Below, piece by piece: positions 34,487 through 44,811 of a DNA stretch of 64,000 nt. The DNA is taken from assembly GCF_006547045.1 (NCBI RefSeq), contig NZ_CP041242.1, forward strand, positions 416,001 to 480,000, read 5' to 3'. Position numbers and translations under genes: made by a program. The notes beneath the pieces were generated by a model that was given only the letters and a program-made list of their open reading frames with translations, was not told where the DNA came from and did not search any database. Every line of letters begins with the position of its first letter. Within the stretch, counting starts at the first letter, position 1. Source of the DNA: Lysobacter alkalisoli (GTDB lineage Bacteria; Pseudomonadota; Gammaproteobacteria; Xanthomonadales; Xanthomonadaceae).

Positions 34487-35863
34487 ATGGCTGACCTGAA
34501 GGAAGCGCGCGTCCCCGATATTGGCGATTACGACGGCGTGCCCGTGATCGAACTGCTGGTCGCGGTGGGCGATACCGTGAGCCAGGATCAGGGACTGGTC
34601 ACGCTGGAGTCCGACAAGGCCACGATGGAGGTGCCGGCGCCATTCGCCGGTGTGGTCCGCGAGATCAAGGTCAAGGTTGGCGACGACTTGTCCGAGGGCA
34701 GCGTGGTCGCGCTGATCGAACCGGCCGGAAACGGTACCCAAGCTGAAGCCCCAGCGCCTGCGCCAACTCCGGCCCCGGCTCCCGACAAGGCCCCGGACAA
34801 GGCCCCGGACAAGGCCGAAGCGGATTCCGCACCCGCGCCGTCCGAGCGCCGCGATGGGCACGGCGGCGGTGATGCTGCGCAGTCGACTCCCACCAAATCG
34901 CCACCGGTGGCGTTCAACGCCGACGAATTGCTGCCGGACAAGGTGCCTTACGCGAGCCCGGCGGTGCGCCTGTTCGCGCGCGAGCTCGGAGTCGACCTGT
35001 CGCAGGTGACCGGCAGCGAGCGCGGCGGCCGCATCGGCAAGGACGACGTGCAGAAGTTCGTCAAGAGTGTGATGTCGGGTGCGGTGCCCGGCGGTGCGCC
35101 GGCCGCAGGCGGTGGCGGACTCAACCTGTTGCCGTGGCCGAAGGTCGACTTCAGCAAGTTCGGCGAGACCGAGAGCAAGCCGCTGTCGCGGATCAAGAAA
35201 CTGTCGGGCGCCAACCTCGCCCGTAACTGGGCGATGATCCCGCACGTCACCCAGCACGACGATGCCGACATCACCGACCTCGAGGACCTGCGCGTTACTC
35301 TCAACAAGGAGAACGAGAAGGCGAAGAACGGCGTCAAGCTGACGATGCTCGCCTTCCTGATGAAGGCCGCGGTCGCCGCGTTGCAGAAGTACCCCGAGTT
35401 CAACGCCTCGCTCGACGCCAGCGGTGAGAACCTGGTGCTGAAGAAGTACTTCCACATCGGATTCGCCGCCGACACCCCGAACGGCCTGGTCGTGCCGGTG
35501 GTGCGCGACTGCGACAAGAAGGGCGTCATGCAGATCGCGCAGGAGACCGGCGAGCTGGCGAAGAAGGCCCGCGACGGCAAGCTCGGTCCGGCCGAGATGA
35601 GCGGCGGCTGTTTCTCGATCAGCTCGCTGGGCGGCATCGGCGGCACCTCCTTCACGCCGATCGTCAACGCGCCGGAAGTCGCGATCCTGGGCGTGTCCAA
35701 GTCGTCGATCAAACCGGTCTGGGACGGCAAGGCATTCCAGCCGCGGCTGATGCTGCCGCTGTCGTTGAGCTACGACCACCGCGTCATCGACGGTGCCTCC
35801 GCGGCCCGCTTCACTGCCTACCTGGCGGCGCTGATGGCCGACCTGCGCCGCGGCCTGCTGTGA
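34487..35863 (+). CDS. aceF: Pyruvate dehydrogenase E2, dihydrolipoyllysine acetyltransferase
   Basis: A 458-residue E2 component that transfers acetyl groups to CoA. It has one lipoyl domain at residues 1-80, with lipoylated Lys44 in E-S-D-K-A-T-M-E-V-P. An Ala/Pro-rich hinge follows (A-P-A-P-A-P, P-D-K-A-P-D-K). The peripheral subunit-binding domain at ~150-190 includes A-S-P-A-V-R-L-F-A-R-E. The catalytic domain ends in D-H-R-V-I-D-G-A with active His431. aceE is not in the window. Its stop overlaps the next gene (GTGA). Confidence 0.95.
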   Translation: MADLKEARVPDIGDYDGVPVIELLVAVGDTVSQDQGLVTLESDKATMEVPAPFAGVVREIKVKVGDDLSEGSVVALIEPAGNGTQAEAPAPAPTPAPAPDKAPDKAPDKAEADSAPAPSERRDGHGGGDAAQSTPTKSPPVAFNADELLPDKVPYASPAVRLFARELGVDLSQVTGSERGGRIGKDDVQKFVKSVMSGAVPGGAPAAGGGGLNLLPWPKVDFSKFGETESKPLSRIKKLSGANLARNWAMIPHVTQHDDADITDLEDLRVTLNKENEKAKNGVKLTMLAFLMKAAVAALQKYPEFNASLDASGENLVLKKYFHIGFAADTPNGLVVPVVRDCDKKGVMQIAQETGELAKKARDGKLGPAEMSGGCFSISSLGGIGGTSFTPIVNAPEVAILGVSKSSIKPVWDGKAFQPRLMLPLSLSYDHRVIDGASAARFTAYLAALMADLRRGLL

Positions 35864-36546
35864 GGGGCGGACGCATCCAGGGGCGCCGCTTCGCGGCTGT
35901 TGCGGTTGCCGGCCTGCTGGCCGGTGTGGCCGTCATGCCGGCGTGGGCCGCCCGTGATTGCGAGGTTGCGCTCGGCCATGGCTGGCCGCCGGCGACCGAG
36001 AACTACGGCAATGCGGTCGAAAGCCTGCTGGTCGACGATGACGCGCCCGCACTGATGCTGACCCGCCTGCCCGCGCGCGGTACCGAGGATGCGGTGATGC
36101 TGGTCCCCGGCGCTGGAGGCAACTGGACCCTGCAGTACGTCACCGCCAGGAAGCGCGTGCTCAACTGGACCGGCAGCGGCGCCGCCATGCAGCGTGAGCT
36201 GCAGGTGGAACAGACGCCGAAGCGGGAGATGGTGGAGATTCCCGCCGGCTTGGCCGAGCACCTCGTCGATGCCTGGCGGCAGACCCTGGCGGTCGCGGTA
36301 CCGGCCGGGCGTGATGCGCCTTTCAGCGAGGACGACACCTGGCTGCTGGTCATCGATGGCCAGCGCGTGAGCGGCGCCGTGCCGGGGTGCGGTGCAGCCG
36401 GCTTCATGGCCGAACAGGCCGAACTGCTGATCAAGGCTGCCGATACCCGTGAATCCAGGCTCGACAAGCGCTGGGGCAAGCTGGAGCGTTCGCTGGACAG
36501 GATGGCCAAAGCGCGGGCCGCCGACGGCGGGGCGCCTGAACGATGA
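35860..36546 (+). CDS. Exported protein of unknown function inside the pdh operon
   Basis: A 228-residue protein starting with GTG in overlap with the aceF stop. The N-terminus is a signal peptide (A-A-V-A-V-A-G-L-L-A-G-V-A-V-M-P-A-W-A). A Cys follows soon after the cleavage site, and another pair-forming Cys lies near residue 173 in V-P-G-C-G-A-A. The C-terminal ~40 residues are charged and helical. I do not recognise a domain. It also overlaps the MscS gene by 4 nt, so aceF, this gene and mscS form one coupled unit. Confidence 0.75.
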   Translation: MRGGRIQGRRFAAVAVAGLLAGVAVMPAWAARDCEVALGHGWPPATENYGNAVESLLVDDDAPALMLTRLPARGTEDAVMLVPGAGGNWTLQYVTARKRVLNWTGSGAAMQRELQVEQTPKREMVEIPAGLAEHLVDAWRQTLAVAVPAGRDAPFSEDDTWLLVIDGQRVSGAVPGCGAAGFMAEQAELLIKAADTRESRLDKRWGKLERSLDRMAKARAADGGAPER

Positions 36547-37667
36547 CGGCCGGGTCCGCCAGCGAGCGTCTGGGAGCTGCGGGCGAGTACGCCCTCGAGG
36601 CGGCCGATGCGGCCGTGCGCAAGGGCTCCGAGGGGCTGCAGCCGCTGCTCGACTTCACCTTGTTCAAGGTCGGTGACGACGCGGTCACCGTGGCCGGCCT
36701 GCTGGCCGCGGTGGTGGTGGTGCTGGTGGTGCTGACCGCATCGATGCTGCTGCGGCGCGCGCTGTCGCGCTACGGCGAGCGCCACCTCAATGTCAACCCG
36801 GCCTCGCTGTACACCCTGTCGCGGGTGGTTCACTACATCCTGATCGTGCTCGGCCTGCTGCTGGCGCTGGAGCTGGTGGGCATTCCGGTCGCCAAGTTCG
36901 CCGTGGTCGCCGGTGCGATCGGCGTCGGCCTGGGCTTCGGCCTGCAGGCGATTTTCAACAATTTCATTTCCGGCCTGATCCTGTTGTTCGACAAGTCGCT
37001 CAAGGTCGGCGACTTCGTCGAGCTTGAGGAGGGCACCCGCGGCACGGTCAAGGCGATCAACATCCGTGCCACCCAGATCACCACCAACGACAGCATCGAC
37101 ATCCTGGTGCCGAATTCGGAGTTCGTCAGCGGGCGGGTGGTGAACTGGACCCACGGTTCGCCGACCCGGCGGATACGGGTTCCGTTCGGCGTCGCCTACG
37201 GCACCGACAAGGAGCGGGTGAGGCAGGCGGCGCTCGAGGCCGCCGCGCGCGTACCGTTCACCCTGTCGATGGAGGGCTCCCAGGCGCCGCAGGTCTGGCT
37301 GACCCGCTTCGGCGACAGCGCGGTCGAATACGTGCTCGCGGTTTGGCTGAACGAAACCGCGGCGCGACGCAATGCCGCGGTCGAGGCCGCCTACCTGTGG
37401 GAGCTGGATACCGCCCTGAAGGAACATGGCATCGAGATCCCGTTCCCGCAGCGCGATCTGCATATCCGCAGCGTGTTCGGACGCCACGGCGACGATGCAC
37501 TGGCCGCCCTCGGCCAGACGCCGCCCGCGGCGAGTGACGACGACCATGCCTGGCCGCCGTCGGACCGTGCCGCGCCCTCGGCCAACGACGCCATGCGTGA
37601 CGTGGTCCAGGGCGGTACCCCTGCCGAACCCGATACCGATTCAGAAACCGATGCGCGCGACCGTTGA
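36543..37667 (+). CDS. MscS-family mechanosensitive ion channel
   Basis: A 374-residue inner-membrane channel with three membrane segments between residues ~45 and 150. The pore-lining helix is G-A-I-G-V-G-L-G-F-G-L-Q-A-I-F-N-N-F-I-S-G, the hallmark glycine/alanine pattern of MscS. The beta domain has V-G-D-F-V-E-L and V-N-W-T-H-G. A ~50-residue acidic, disordered C-terminal tail is unusual. It would release solutes on hypo-osmotic shock. It is coupled upstream to the exported protein. Confidence 0.93.
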   Translation: MTAGSASERLGAAGEYALEAADAAVRKGSEGLQPLLDFTLFKVGDDAVTVAGLLAAVVVVLVVLTASMLLRRALSRYGERHLNVNPASLYTLSRVVHYILIVLGLLLALELVGIPVAKFAVVAGAIGVGLGFGLQAIFNNFISGLILLFDKSLKVGDFVELEEGTRGTVKAINIRATQITTNDSIDILVPNSEFVSGRVVNWTHGSPTRRIRVPFGVAYGTDKERVRQAALEAAARVPFTLSMEGSQAPQVWLTRFGDSAVEYVLAVWLNETAARRNAAVEAAYLWELDTALKEHGIEIPFPQRDLHIRSVFGRHGDDALAALGQTPPAASDDDHAWPPSDRAAPSANDAMRDVVQGGTPAEPDTDSETDARDR

Positions 37668-37693
37668 TCGCCTGCACGATTGGAGAAGCTGCA

Positions 37694-39529
37694 ATGGCAC
37701 GAGAAGTTGAAGTCAAGGTCCCGGATATCGGCGATTTCGATGGCGTACCGGTGATCGAGCTGCTGGTCGCGGTCGGTGACACCGTCGCGGCCGACCAGGG
37801 ACTGGTCACGCTGGAATCGGACAAGGCGACGATGGAAGTGCCGTCGCCGGCCGCCGGCGTGGTCAAGGCGCTCAAGGTCAAGCTCGGTGACGAGGTGTCC
37901 GAGGGCGCGGTGATCGCGATCCTGGAAGCGGCCGAAGCGGAAGGCGGCGCACCCCCTTCGGCTGGGGCCTCGGCCGACGATCGTAGCGAGGCGGGCGAGG
38001 GCAAGGCCGCCTCGCCGCCGACCTCCCCTGCAGGCGGAGAGAGGAGCCAAGATGCCACGCCGGCACCGCAGGCGGCCGCCGCCAGCGGCCGCAAGGCCGA
38101 CATCGAATGCCGCATGGTCGTGATCGGCGCTGGCCCGGGCGGCTACACCGCCGCGTTCCGTGCCGCCGATCTCGGCCTCGACACCGTGCTGGTCGAGCGT
38201 TACGACAGTCTGGGCGGCGTGTGCCTCAACGTTGGCTGCATCCCGTCCAAGGCCTTGCTGCATGCCGCCGCGCTGATCGACGAGGCCGCGCATTCGGCCG
38301 ACATCGGCGTCGCCTTCGGCAAGCCGAAGATCGACATCGACAAACTGCGCGGGTTCAAGCAGGACAAGGTCGTCGCGCAATTGACCAAGGGCCTGGCCGG
38401 CATGGCCAAGCAGCGCAAGGTGCGCACCGTGCAGGGCGTGGCGAAGTTCGTCTCGGCGAACGAGCTGGAGATTTCCGGCAGCGACGGCAAGACGCAGTTG
38501 CTGCGTTTCGAACACTGCATCATCGCCGCCGGTTCGCAGGCGGTGAAGCTGCCGAACTTCCCGTGGGACGACCCACGGGTGATGGATTCGACCGATGCGC
38601 TCGAGCTGGCCGAGGTGCCGAAGAAGCTGCTGGTCGTGGGTGGCGGCATCATCGGCCTGGAGATGGCGACCGTGTACCGCGCGCTGGGCAGCGAAGTGAC
38701 CGTGGTCGAGTTCATGGACCAGCTGATGCCGGGCGCCGACAAGGACCTGGTCAAGCCGCTCGCCGACCGGCTGAAGAAGCAGGGGGTGCAGGTTCATCTC
38801 AAGACCAAGGCGGCGACCGTCAAGGCGGAGAAGAAGGGCATCACCGTCGGTTTCGAGAGCGCCAGCGAAGGCCAGAAGCCGGCACTGGAATCGGGTACCT
38901 GGGACCGCGTGCTGGTCGCGGTCGGACGCGCGCCCAACGGCGGCAAGATCGACGCCGACAAGGCCGGCGTGCAGGTCACCGAGCGCGGCTTCATCCCGGT
39001 CGACCGGCAGATGCGCACCAGCGTGCCGCACATCTTCGCGATCGGCGACCTGGTCGGCCAGCCGATGCTCGCGCACAAGGCCACCCACGAGGGCAGGCTG
39101 GCGGCCGAAGTCGCCGCCGGCGAGAAGAAAGAGTGGGTCGCGCGGGTGATTCCGTCGGTGGCCTACACCGATCCGGAGATCGCCTGGGTCGGCGTCACCG
39201 AGACCGAGGCGAAGGCCAAGGGGCTGAAGGTCGGTGTCGGCAAGTTCCCGTGGGCGGCCAGTGGCCGTGCGATCGGCATCGGCCGTACCGAGGGCTTCAC
39301 CAAGCTGCTGTTCGACGAAGCCACCCACCGCATCATCGGCGGCGGCATCGTCGGCGTGCATGCCGGCGATCTGATTTCCGAGATCGCGCTGGCGATCGAG
39401 ATGGGCTGCGAGGCGGCCGACATCGGCCACACCATCCACCCGCACCCGACCCTGAGCGAAAGCGTCGCGATGGGCGCCGAGGTGTACGAGGGCACGATCA
39501 CCGACCTCTACATCCCCAAACGCAAGTAG
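37694..39529 (+). CDS. lpdA: Dihydrolipoyl dehydrogenase with N-terminal lipoyl domain (E3)
   Basis: A 611-residue E3. Residues 1-80 are a lipoyl domain nearly identical to that of AceF (Lys44 in E-S-D-K-A-T-M-E-V-P), followed by an Ala/Gly/Ser linker. The flavoprotein begins near 140 with V-I-G-A-G-P-G-G-Y, the redox disulphide G-V-C-L-N-V-G-C-I-P-S-K and the NAD motif G-G-G-I-I-G-L-E-M. The catalytic base motif is H-P-H-P-T-L-S-E. Lipoyl-bearing E3s are known in several Proteobacteria. It starts at 37694, 26 nt after the channel gene. Confidence 0.95.
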   Translation: MAREVEVKVPDIGDFDGVPVIELLVAVGDTVAADQGLVTLESDKATMEVPSPAAGVVKALKVKLGDEVSEGAVIAILEAAEAEGGAPPSAGASADDRSEAGEGKAASPPTSPAGGERSQDATPAPQAAAASGRKADIECRMVVIGAGPGGYTAAFRAADLGLDTVLVERYDSLGGVCLNVGCIPSKALLHAAALIDEAAHSADIGVAFGKPKIDIDKLRGFKQDKVVAQLTKGLAGMAKQRKVRTVQGVAKFVSANELEISGSDGKTQLLRFEHCIIAAGSQAVKLPNFPWDDPRVMDSTDALELAEVPKKLLVVGGGIIGLEMATVYRALGSEVTVVEFMDQLMPGADKDLVKPLADRLKKQGVQVHLKTKAATVKAEKKGITVGFESASEGQKPALESGTWDRVLVAVGRAPNGGKIDADKAGVQVTERGFIPVDRQMRTSVPHIFAIGDLVGQPMLAHKATHEGRLAAEVAAGEKKEWVARVIPSVAYTDPEIAWVGVTETEAKAKGLKVGVGKFPWAASGRAIGIGRTEGFTKLLFDEATHRIIGGGIVGVHAGDLISEIALAIEMGCEAADIGHTIHPHPTLSESVAMGAEVYEGTITDLYIPKRK

Positions 39530-39592
39530 GAGCGCCCTCGGGCGCGATCAGGCCTGCCGCGCGCATGTGGGGGACGGTCCGCCAGACAAACC

Positions 39593-39620
39593 GAAGCCCC
39601 GGCTGTCCCACCGGGGCTTC
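39593..39620. terminator. Hairpin after lpdA
   Basis: A ten-pair stem GAAGCCCCGG/CCGGGGCTTC lies 64 nt after the lpdA stop. The T-rich side is on the minus strand (GGTTTGTC), so it may act for either strand. The rest of 39530-39791 has only the tandem repeat. Confidence 0.55.
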
Positions 39621-39725
39621 GTCGGGTCCGCCACTTCTGACGAGGAAGGTGTTGGCGCAGCGGACTCGCAGGATCGGACTGCGCGAACCGGGCGGAAGTT
39701 CCGCGCCCGCTGCGATCCGTTCGCC

Positions 39726-39790
39726 GACCGCATTCAGGCAAACCGCATTCAGGCGAACCGCATTCAGGCGAACCGCATTCAGGCGAACCG
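39726..39790. repeat. 15-bp tandem repeat, about four copies
   Basis: The unit AACCGCATTCAGGCG is repeated at 39741, 39756 and 39771, with a diverged copy at 39726 and a truncated one at 39786. The array runs right up to the stop codon of the minus-strand DUF2061 gene, where such arrays can vary in copy number by slippage. Confidence 0.9.
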
Positions 39791-39791
39791 C

Positions 39792-40001
39792 TCAGACCAT
39801 CAATGGCCCATCGTCGATTTCCTTCGCGCGGCGGCGCTCGATCCGCGTCCATGCTCTCTCATGCAGGTGGAAGGCGACGGTGTTGCAGGCCGGTTCGACC
39901 AGCGCCAGTGCGCCGCCGACCCAGACACTGCCGGTCATCAGGTAGCCGACCGCGAATGCGACGCTGAAATGCACCGCGGCAAAGCTCAGGGTCTTGGTCA
40001 T
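39792..40001 (-). CDS. DUF2061 small membrane protein
   Basis: A 69-residue protein with S-F-A-A-V-H-F-S-V-A-F-A-V-G-Y and a second hydrophobic stretch, then L-V-E-P-A-C-N-T-V-A-F-H-L-H-E, the hallmark of DUF2061. It ends in a basic tail. A Fur-like palindrome sits 17-33 bp upstream of its ATG, so iron-responsive repression is likely. The function is unknown. Confidence 0.85.
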   Translation of the reverse strand: MTKTLSFAAVHFSVAFAVGYLMTGSVWVGGALALVEPACNTVAFHLHERAWTRIERRRAKEIDDGPLMV

Positions 40002-40015
40002 GTCTGCAGCTTTAT

Positions 40016-40036
40016 ATGAGAATGATTCTCAATATT
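40016..40036 (-). promoter_or_regulatory. Fur-box-like operator
   Basis: The sequence TGAGAATGATTCTCAATATT matches the Fur consensus core (GATAATGATAATCATTATC) as repeated GAGAAT/ATTCTC half-sites. It lies just upstream of the DUF2061 start and about 130 bp from the atp promoter. Fur binding is inferred. Confidence 0.6.
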
Positions 40037-40139
40037 AAGTCAATTGGCAGCAATGTCCAGGTGATTATTCCTGTTGCTTCGATAGGATTCATCGATAGAT
40101 GAGCGGACCGATGTCCCGCCTGTCCGTCGCTGATGGCGG

Positions 40140-40168
40140 TTGCCCGAAAGGAGGGCGCAATCTATACT
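40140..40168 (+). promoter_or_regulatory. Probable sigma-70 promoter of the atp operon
   Basis: TTGCCC at 40140-40145 and TATACT at 40163-40168 are spaced 17 nt apart, about 50 nt upstream of the atpI GTG. Confidence 0.6.
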
Positions 40169-40216
40169 CTCGCGGCTCACCCGGGCGCTTTTAGTCCAAA
40201 CACAATCGAGTCCCGC

Positions 40217-40582
40217 GTGTACGACCCCTTGCATACAGGCCATCGCCTGGCGCGCCGCACGGCCGTCTGGCAGGCCGGAACAACAGCGCTGCTGGCCCTG
40301 ATGTTCCTGTTGCAGGGGGTTCCGCACGCCTTCGCGGTGGTGGTTGGCGGGGCGGCCATGCTGGTCGGCGGGGCGATCGCGGCACGACTGATGGTCGGCG
40401 GCGGCGTCCAGGCGGCGGCAGGTGTGGTGATCCGCTGGTTCGCCGGCGTGATCCTCAAGTGGGGGGTGGTGCTTGTGGTGGTGCCGCTGGCCATGGCCGT
40501 GTGGGGACTACCACCGGTGCCGTTGCTGGCCGGTGTGATTGCCGCCCTCGTGGCGCAGATGCTGGCGCTGTCCCGGCGCTGA
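40217..40582 (+). CDS. atpI: ATP synthase protein I
   Basis: A 121-residue membrane protein with four hydrophobic segments, placed first in the ATP synthase operon. AtpI assists c-ring assembly or Mg/Ca transport and is not part of the enzyme. The open frame begins at 40133, inside the promoter. I chose the GTG at 40217, giving V-Y-D-P-L-H-T-G-H-R-L-A, which fits AtpI length and position. Confidence 0.82.
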   Translation: MYDPLHTGHRLARRTAVWQAGTTALLALMFLLQGVPHAFAVVVGGAAMLVGGAIAARLMVGGGVQAAAGVVIRWFAGVILKWGVVLVVVPLAMAVWGLPPVPLLAGVIAALVAQMLALSRR

Positions 40583-40633
40583 CAACCCAACCGATTTTGC
40601 TTCATTCATTTCATTAACCAGGATCCAGGATAG

Positions 40634-41431
40634 ATGGCGGGCGAGGCCGAACTGACTCCCACCGGGTACATCAACCACCACCTGCAGAACCTGACCACGT
40701 CGGTCGGTGAGGGTGGCTTCTGGACCTTGCACCTGGACACCCTGATCACCGCGGTCCTGATGGGCCTGCTGATCGTGTTCGCGTTCTGGGCGGCGACCCG
40801 CAAGGCCACCTCCGGCGTGCCGGGCAAGTGGCAGGCCTTCGTCGAGATCTGCCTGGAGTTCGTCGACAAGCAGGCGCGTGACACCTATCACGGCCCGAGC
40901 CGGCTGGTGACGCCGATCGCGATCACCCTGTTCTTCTGGATCCTGATGATGAACCTGCTGAAGATGATTCCGGCAGACTTCATCGCCAAGCCGCTCGAAC
41001 TGGCCGGCGTGCACTACTGGAAGCCGGTCCCGACCGCCGACGTCAACGCGACGCTGGGCATGTCGATCAGCGTGTTCTTCCTGATGCTGTTCTTCGCGAT
41101 CCGCGCCAAGGGCTTCGGCGGCTTCACCAAGGAGTTCCTGACCGCGCCCTTCGGCAAGTGGATGATGCCGTTCAACCTGATCATCAACATCGTCGAGTGG
41201 GTGAGCAAACCGATCTCGCTGGCGATGCGACTGTTCGGCAACATGTTCGGCGGCGAGATCGTGTTCCTGCTGATCTGGGTACTCGGTGGCGCCGGCATCA
41301 TCGGTGCGCTCGCGGGCGGCGTGTTCGGCCTCGGCTGGATGCTGTTCCACCTGCTGGTGATCCCGCTGCAGGCGTTCATCTTCATGATGCTGTCGATCGT
41401 TTACCTGAGCCTGTCGGAAGACGCCCACTAA
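40634..41431 (+). CDS. atpB: F1Fo ATP synthase subunit a
   Basis: A 265-residue Fo subunit carrying the proton half-channels. The essential Arg is in S-L-A-M-R-L-F-G-N-M-F, and the last helices show L-Q-A-F-I-F-M-M-L. It starts 51 nt after atpI. Confidence 0.97.
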   Translation: MAGEAELTPTGYINHHLQNLTTSVGEGGFWTLHLDTLITAVLMGLLIVFAFWAATRKATSGVPGKWQAFVEICLEFVDKQARDTYHGPSRLVTPIAITLFFWILMMNLLKMIPADFIAKPLELAGVHYWKPVPTADVNATLGMSISVFFLMLFFAIRAKGFGGFTKEFLTAPFGKWMMPFNLIINIVEWVSKPISLAMRLFGNMFGGEIVFLLIWVLGGAGIIGALAGGVFGLGWMLFHLLVIPLQAFIFMMLSIVYLSLSEDAH

Positions 41432-41518
41432 GCGCTTCGGCGCAAGCCCCGGTTACCAGGTCCTTACCGTTTCAACCCTTCCTCGTTTCAACCCTTAAGC
41501 ACCCGTTCGGAGACAACC

Positions 41519-41815
41519 ATGGAAATCCTTGCCCACCTCGCTTCGGTTCAGGCCTCGACTGCTCTGGCCGTCGGCATCATGATCGGCCTCGCCGCCCTCG
41601 GCGCCGGTCTCGGCCTGGCCATCATGGCCGGCAAGTTCCTTGAGTCGGCCGCCCGTCAGCCGGAGCTGATCCCGGTCCTGCAGGTCCGCATGTTCATCAC
41701 CGCCGGCCTGATCGATGCCGCGTTCATCATCACCGTCGCTGTTGCACTGCTGCTGGCCTTCACCAACCCGCTGGCCTCGGCGCTGCTGAGCGAAGCCGCC
41801 CGGATCGCCGGCTGA
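41519..41815 (+). CDS. atpE: F1Fo ATP synthase subunit c
   Basis: A 98-residue hairpin forming the proton-driven rotor ring. The helix 1 glycine pattern is [11 protein letters not shown]. The loop is A-R-Q-P-E. The proton-binding Asp66 lies in G-L-I-D-A-A-F. The N-terminus is about 8 residues longer than in E. coli. The spacing to atpB is 87 nt. Confidence 0.97.
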   Translation: MEILAHLASVQASTALAVGIMIGLAALGAGLGLAIMAGKFLESAARQPELIPVLQVRMFITAGLIDAAFIITVAVALLLAFTNPLASALLSEAARIAG

Positions 41816-41926
41816 TAACCGTCGAGCGTCGCACCGGGTGCCCATGAAGACGGGTGCCCGGTGTGGAGATGAAGGGGCGGTGCCCTCGGTACCGTCCGCT
41901 CCATTCCATCTGGCAGAGCCTTACGT

Positions 41927-42397
41927 ATGAGCATCAATCTGACCCTATTCGCCCAGGCGCTGGCTTTTGCCGGTCTGATCTGGATCATTGCGACCAAGAT
42001 CTGGCCGCCGCTGCTCAGTGCCATCGAGGAGCGCCAGAAGAAGATCGCCGAGGGCCTCGCCGCGGCGGACATGAGCCAGAAGCACCTGGCCCAGGCCCAG
42101 GAGAAGGTCGACGCCGAGCTGCGCGCGGCCCGTACCAAGGCCAACGAGATCATCGAACAGGCGCACCAGCGCGCCAACCAGATCATCGAGCAGGCCAAGG
42201 GCGAAGCCATCACCGAGGCGGCCCGCCAGAAGGCGCTGGCCGAGGACGAGATCGTCGCTTCCACCAACCGCGCCCGCGAGGACCTGCGCAAGCAGGTGTC
42301 GGTGCTGGCCGTCAGCGGCGCCGAGAAGCTGATCCGTCGCGAGATCGATCCCAACGTCCACAAGGCGTTGCTGGACGAGCTCGCGGCCGAGATTTGA
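41927..42397 (+). CDS. atpF: F1Fo ATP synthase subunit b
   Basis: A 156-residue peripheral-stalk subunit with one N-terminal membrane helix ([14 protein letters not shown]) and a long charged dimerising helix. The length equals that of E. coli AtpF. The 111-nt gap upstream of it is long for this operon. Confidence 0.97.
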   Translation: MSINLTLFAQALAFAGLIWIIATKIWPPLLSAIEERQKKIAEGLAAADMSQKHLAQAQEKVDAELRAARTKANEIIEQAHQRANQIIEQAKGEAITEAARQKALAEDEIVASTNRAREDLRKQVSVLAVSGAEKLIRREIDPNVHKALLDELAAEI

Positions 42398-42427
42398 TGA
42401 TGGCCGGATCGATGCGTCAGGTTCTTC

Positions 42428-42454
42428 GCAGCCCCCTTGAATCGAGGGGGCTGC
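42428..42454 (+). promoter_or_regulatory. Intercistronic hairpin between atpF and atpH
   Basis: A GCAGCCCCCT / AGGGGGCTGC ten-pair stem with a 7-nt loop stands in an unusual 175-bp gap between atpF and atpH. It has no T tract, so mRNA stabilisation or processing is more likely than termination. Confidence 0.5.
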
Positions 42455-42572
42455 AGCGTGGCTCGCCCATGATGCAGGGGATGCAGAGGCAGGCGTCCGC
42501 AGCAGTTTGCGCAGCAAGCGGCCGGGCGTTGCCGAAGCCGACCGTCGATGGCATTCACGAGGCCGTTTCAGA

Positions 42573-43100
42573 ATGACACAGTCCCTCACCATCGCCCGTC
42601 CCTACGCCCGCGCCGCCTACGCTGCCGCGCGCGATGCCGGCACCGTGCCCGGCTGGTCGCAGGCGTTGGCGTTCGCCGCGCGCGTGGCCGTCGACCCGCA
42701 GGTGCACAGTCTGCTTGGCCATCCGCAACTGGCGGCGGCCGATGCCGCCGGCCTGCTGGTGGTCGACGGTGCCGACGAAGCGTTCACCCGCTTCCTCGGC
42801 CTGCTCGCCGACAACCGCCGGCTGGCGCTGCTGCCGGAGATCGCCGGCCTGTTCGAGGACCTGCGTGCCGAGGCCGACCGCGTGGTCAAGGCCAAGGTCA
42901 CCGCAGCCAGCGAACTGCCCGCGACCGAACTCGAATCGATCCGTGCCGCGCTGAAGAAGCGCTTCGGTCGCGAGGTCGAGGTCGAGACGGCGATCGACGC
43001 CTCGCTGCTCGGCGGCGCGGTGATCGATGCCGGCGACGTGGTCATCGACGGCTCGCTCAAGGGCAAGCTCGCGCGTCTGCAGACGCAGCTGACGCAGTAA
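42573..43100 (+). CDS. atpH: F1Fo ATP synthase subunit delta
   Basis: A 175-residue subunit joining the peripheral stalk to F1. The N-terminal A-R-P-Y-A-R-A-A-Y-A-A-A and the C-terminal domain with L-G-G-A-V-I-D-A-G-D-V-V-I-D-G-S match the family. The ATG at 42573 begins the conserved sequence. The longer frame to 42507 reads through the gap. Confidence 0.95.
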   Translation: MTQSLTIARPYARAAYAAARDAGTVPGWSQALAFAARVAVDPQVHSLLGHPQLAAADAAGLLVVDGADEAFTRFLGLLADNRRLALLPEIAGLFEDLRAEADRVVKAKVTAASELPATELESIRAALKKRFGREVEVETAIDASLLGGAVIDAGDVVIDGSLKGKLARLQTQLTQ

Positions 43101-43155
43101 CCGAATTCACGCATAAGCATTCACTCCGGTTTTGGCCGGATCAAGGGAACCACCC

Positions 43156-44706
<1,551 letters not shown>

Positions 44707-44714
44707 AGAAGGCC

Positions 44715-44784
44715 TGGGGGCTGGAAGCTAGGGGCTGGTAACGGCCAAAGCTGACGGACCCCAGCCCCTGGATCCTAGCCCCCA
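44715..44784. repeat. Inverted repeat between atpA and atpG
   Basis: TGGGGGCTGGAAGCTAGGGG (44715-) and its imperfect inverse ending CTAGCCCCCA (44784) form a 24-bp-armed hairpin in the 105-bp gap. The word GGGGCTGG occurs within each arm. It resembles intergenic REP sequences of xanthomonads. Confidence 0.7.
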
Positions 44785-44811
44785 ACCCCCAAAGCGAGCG
44801 AAGCGAGCGAA

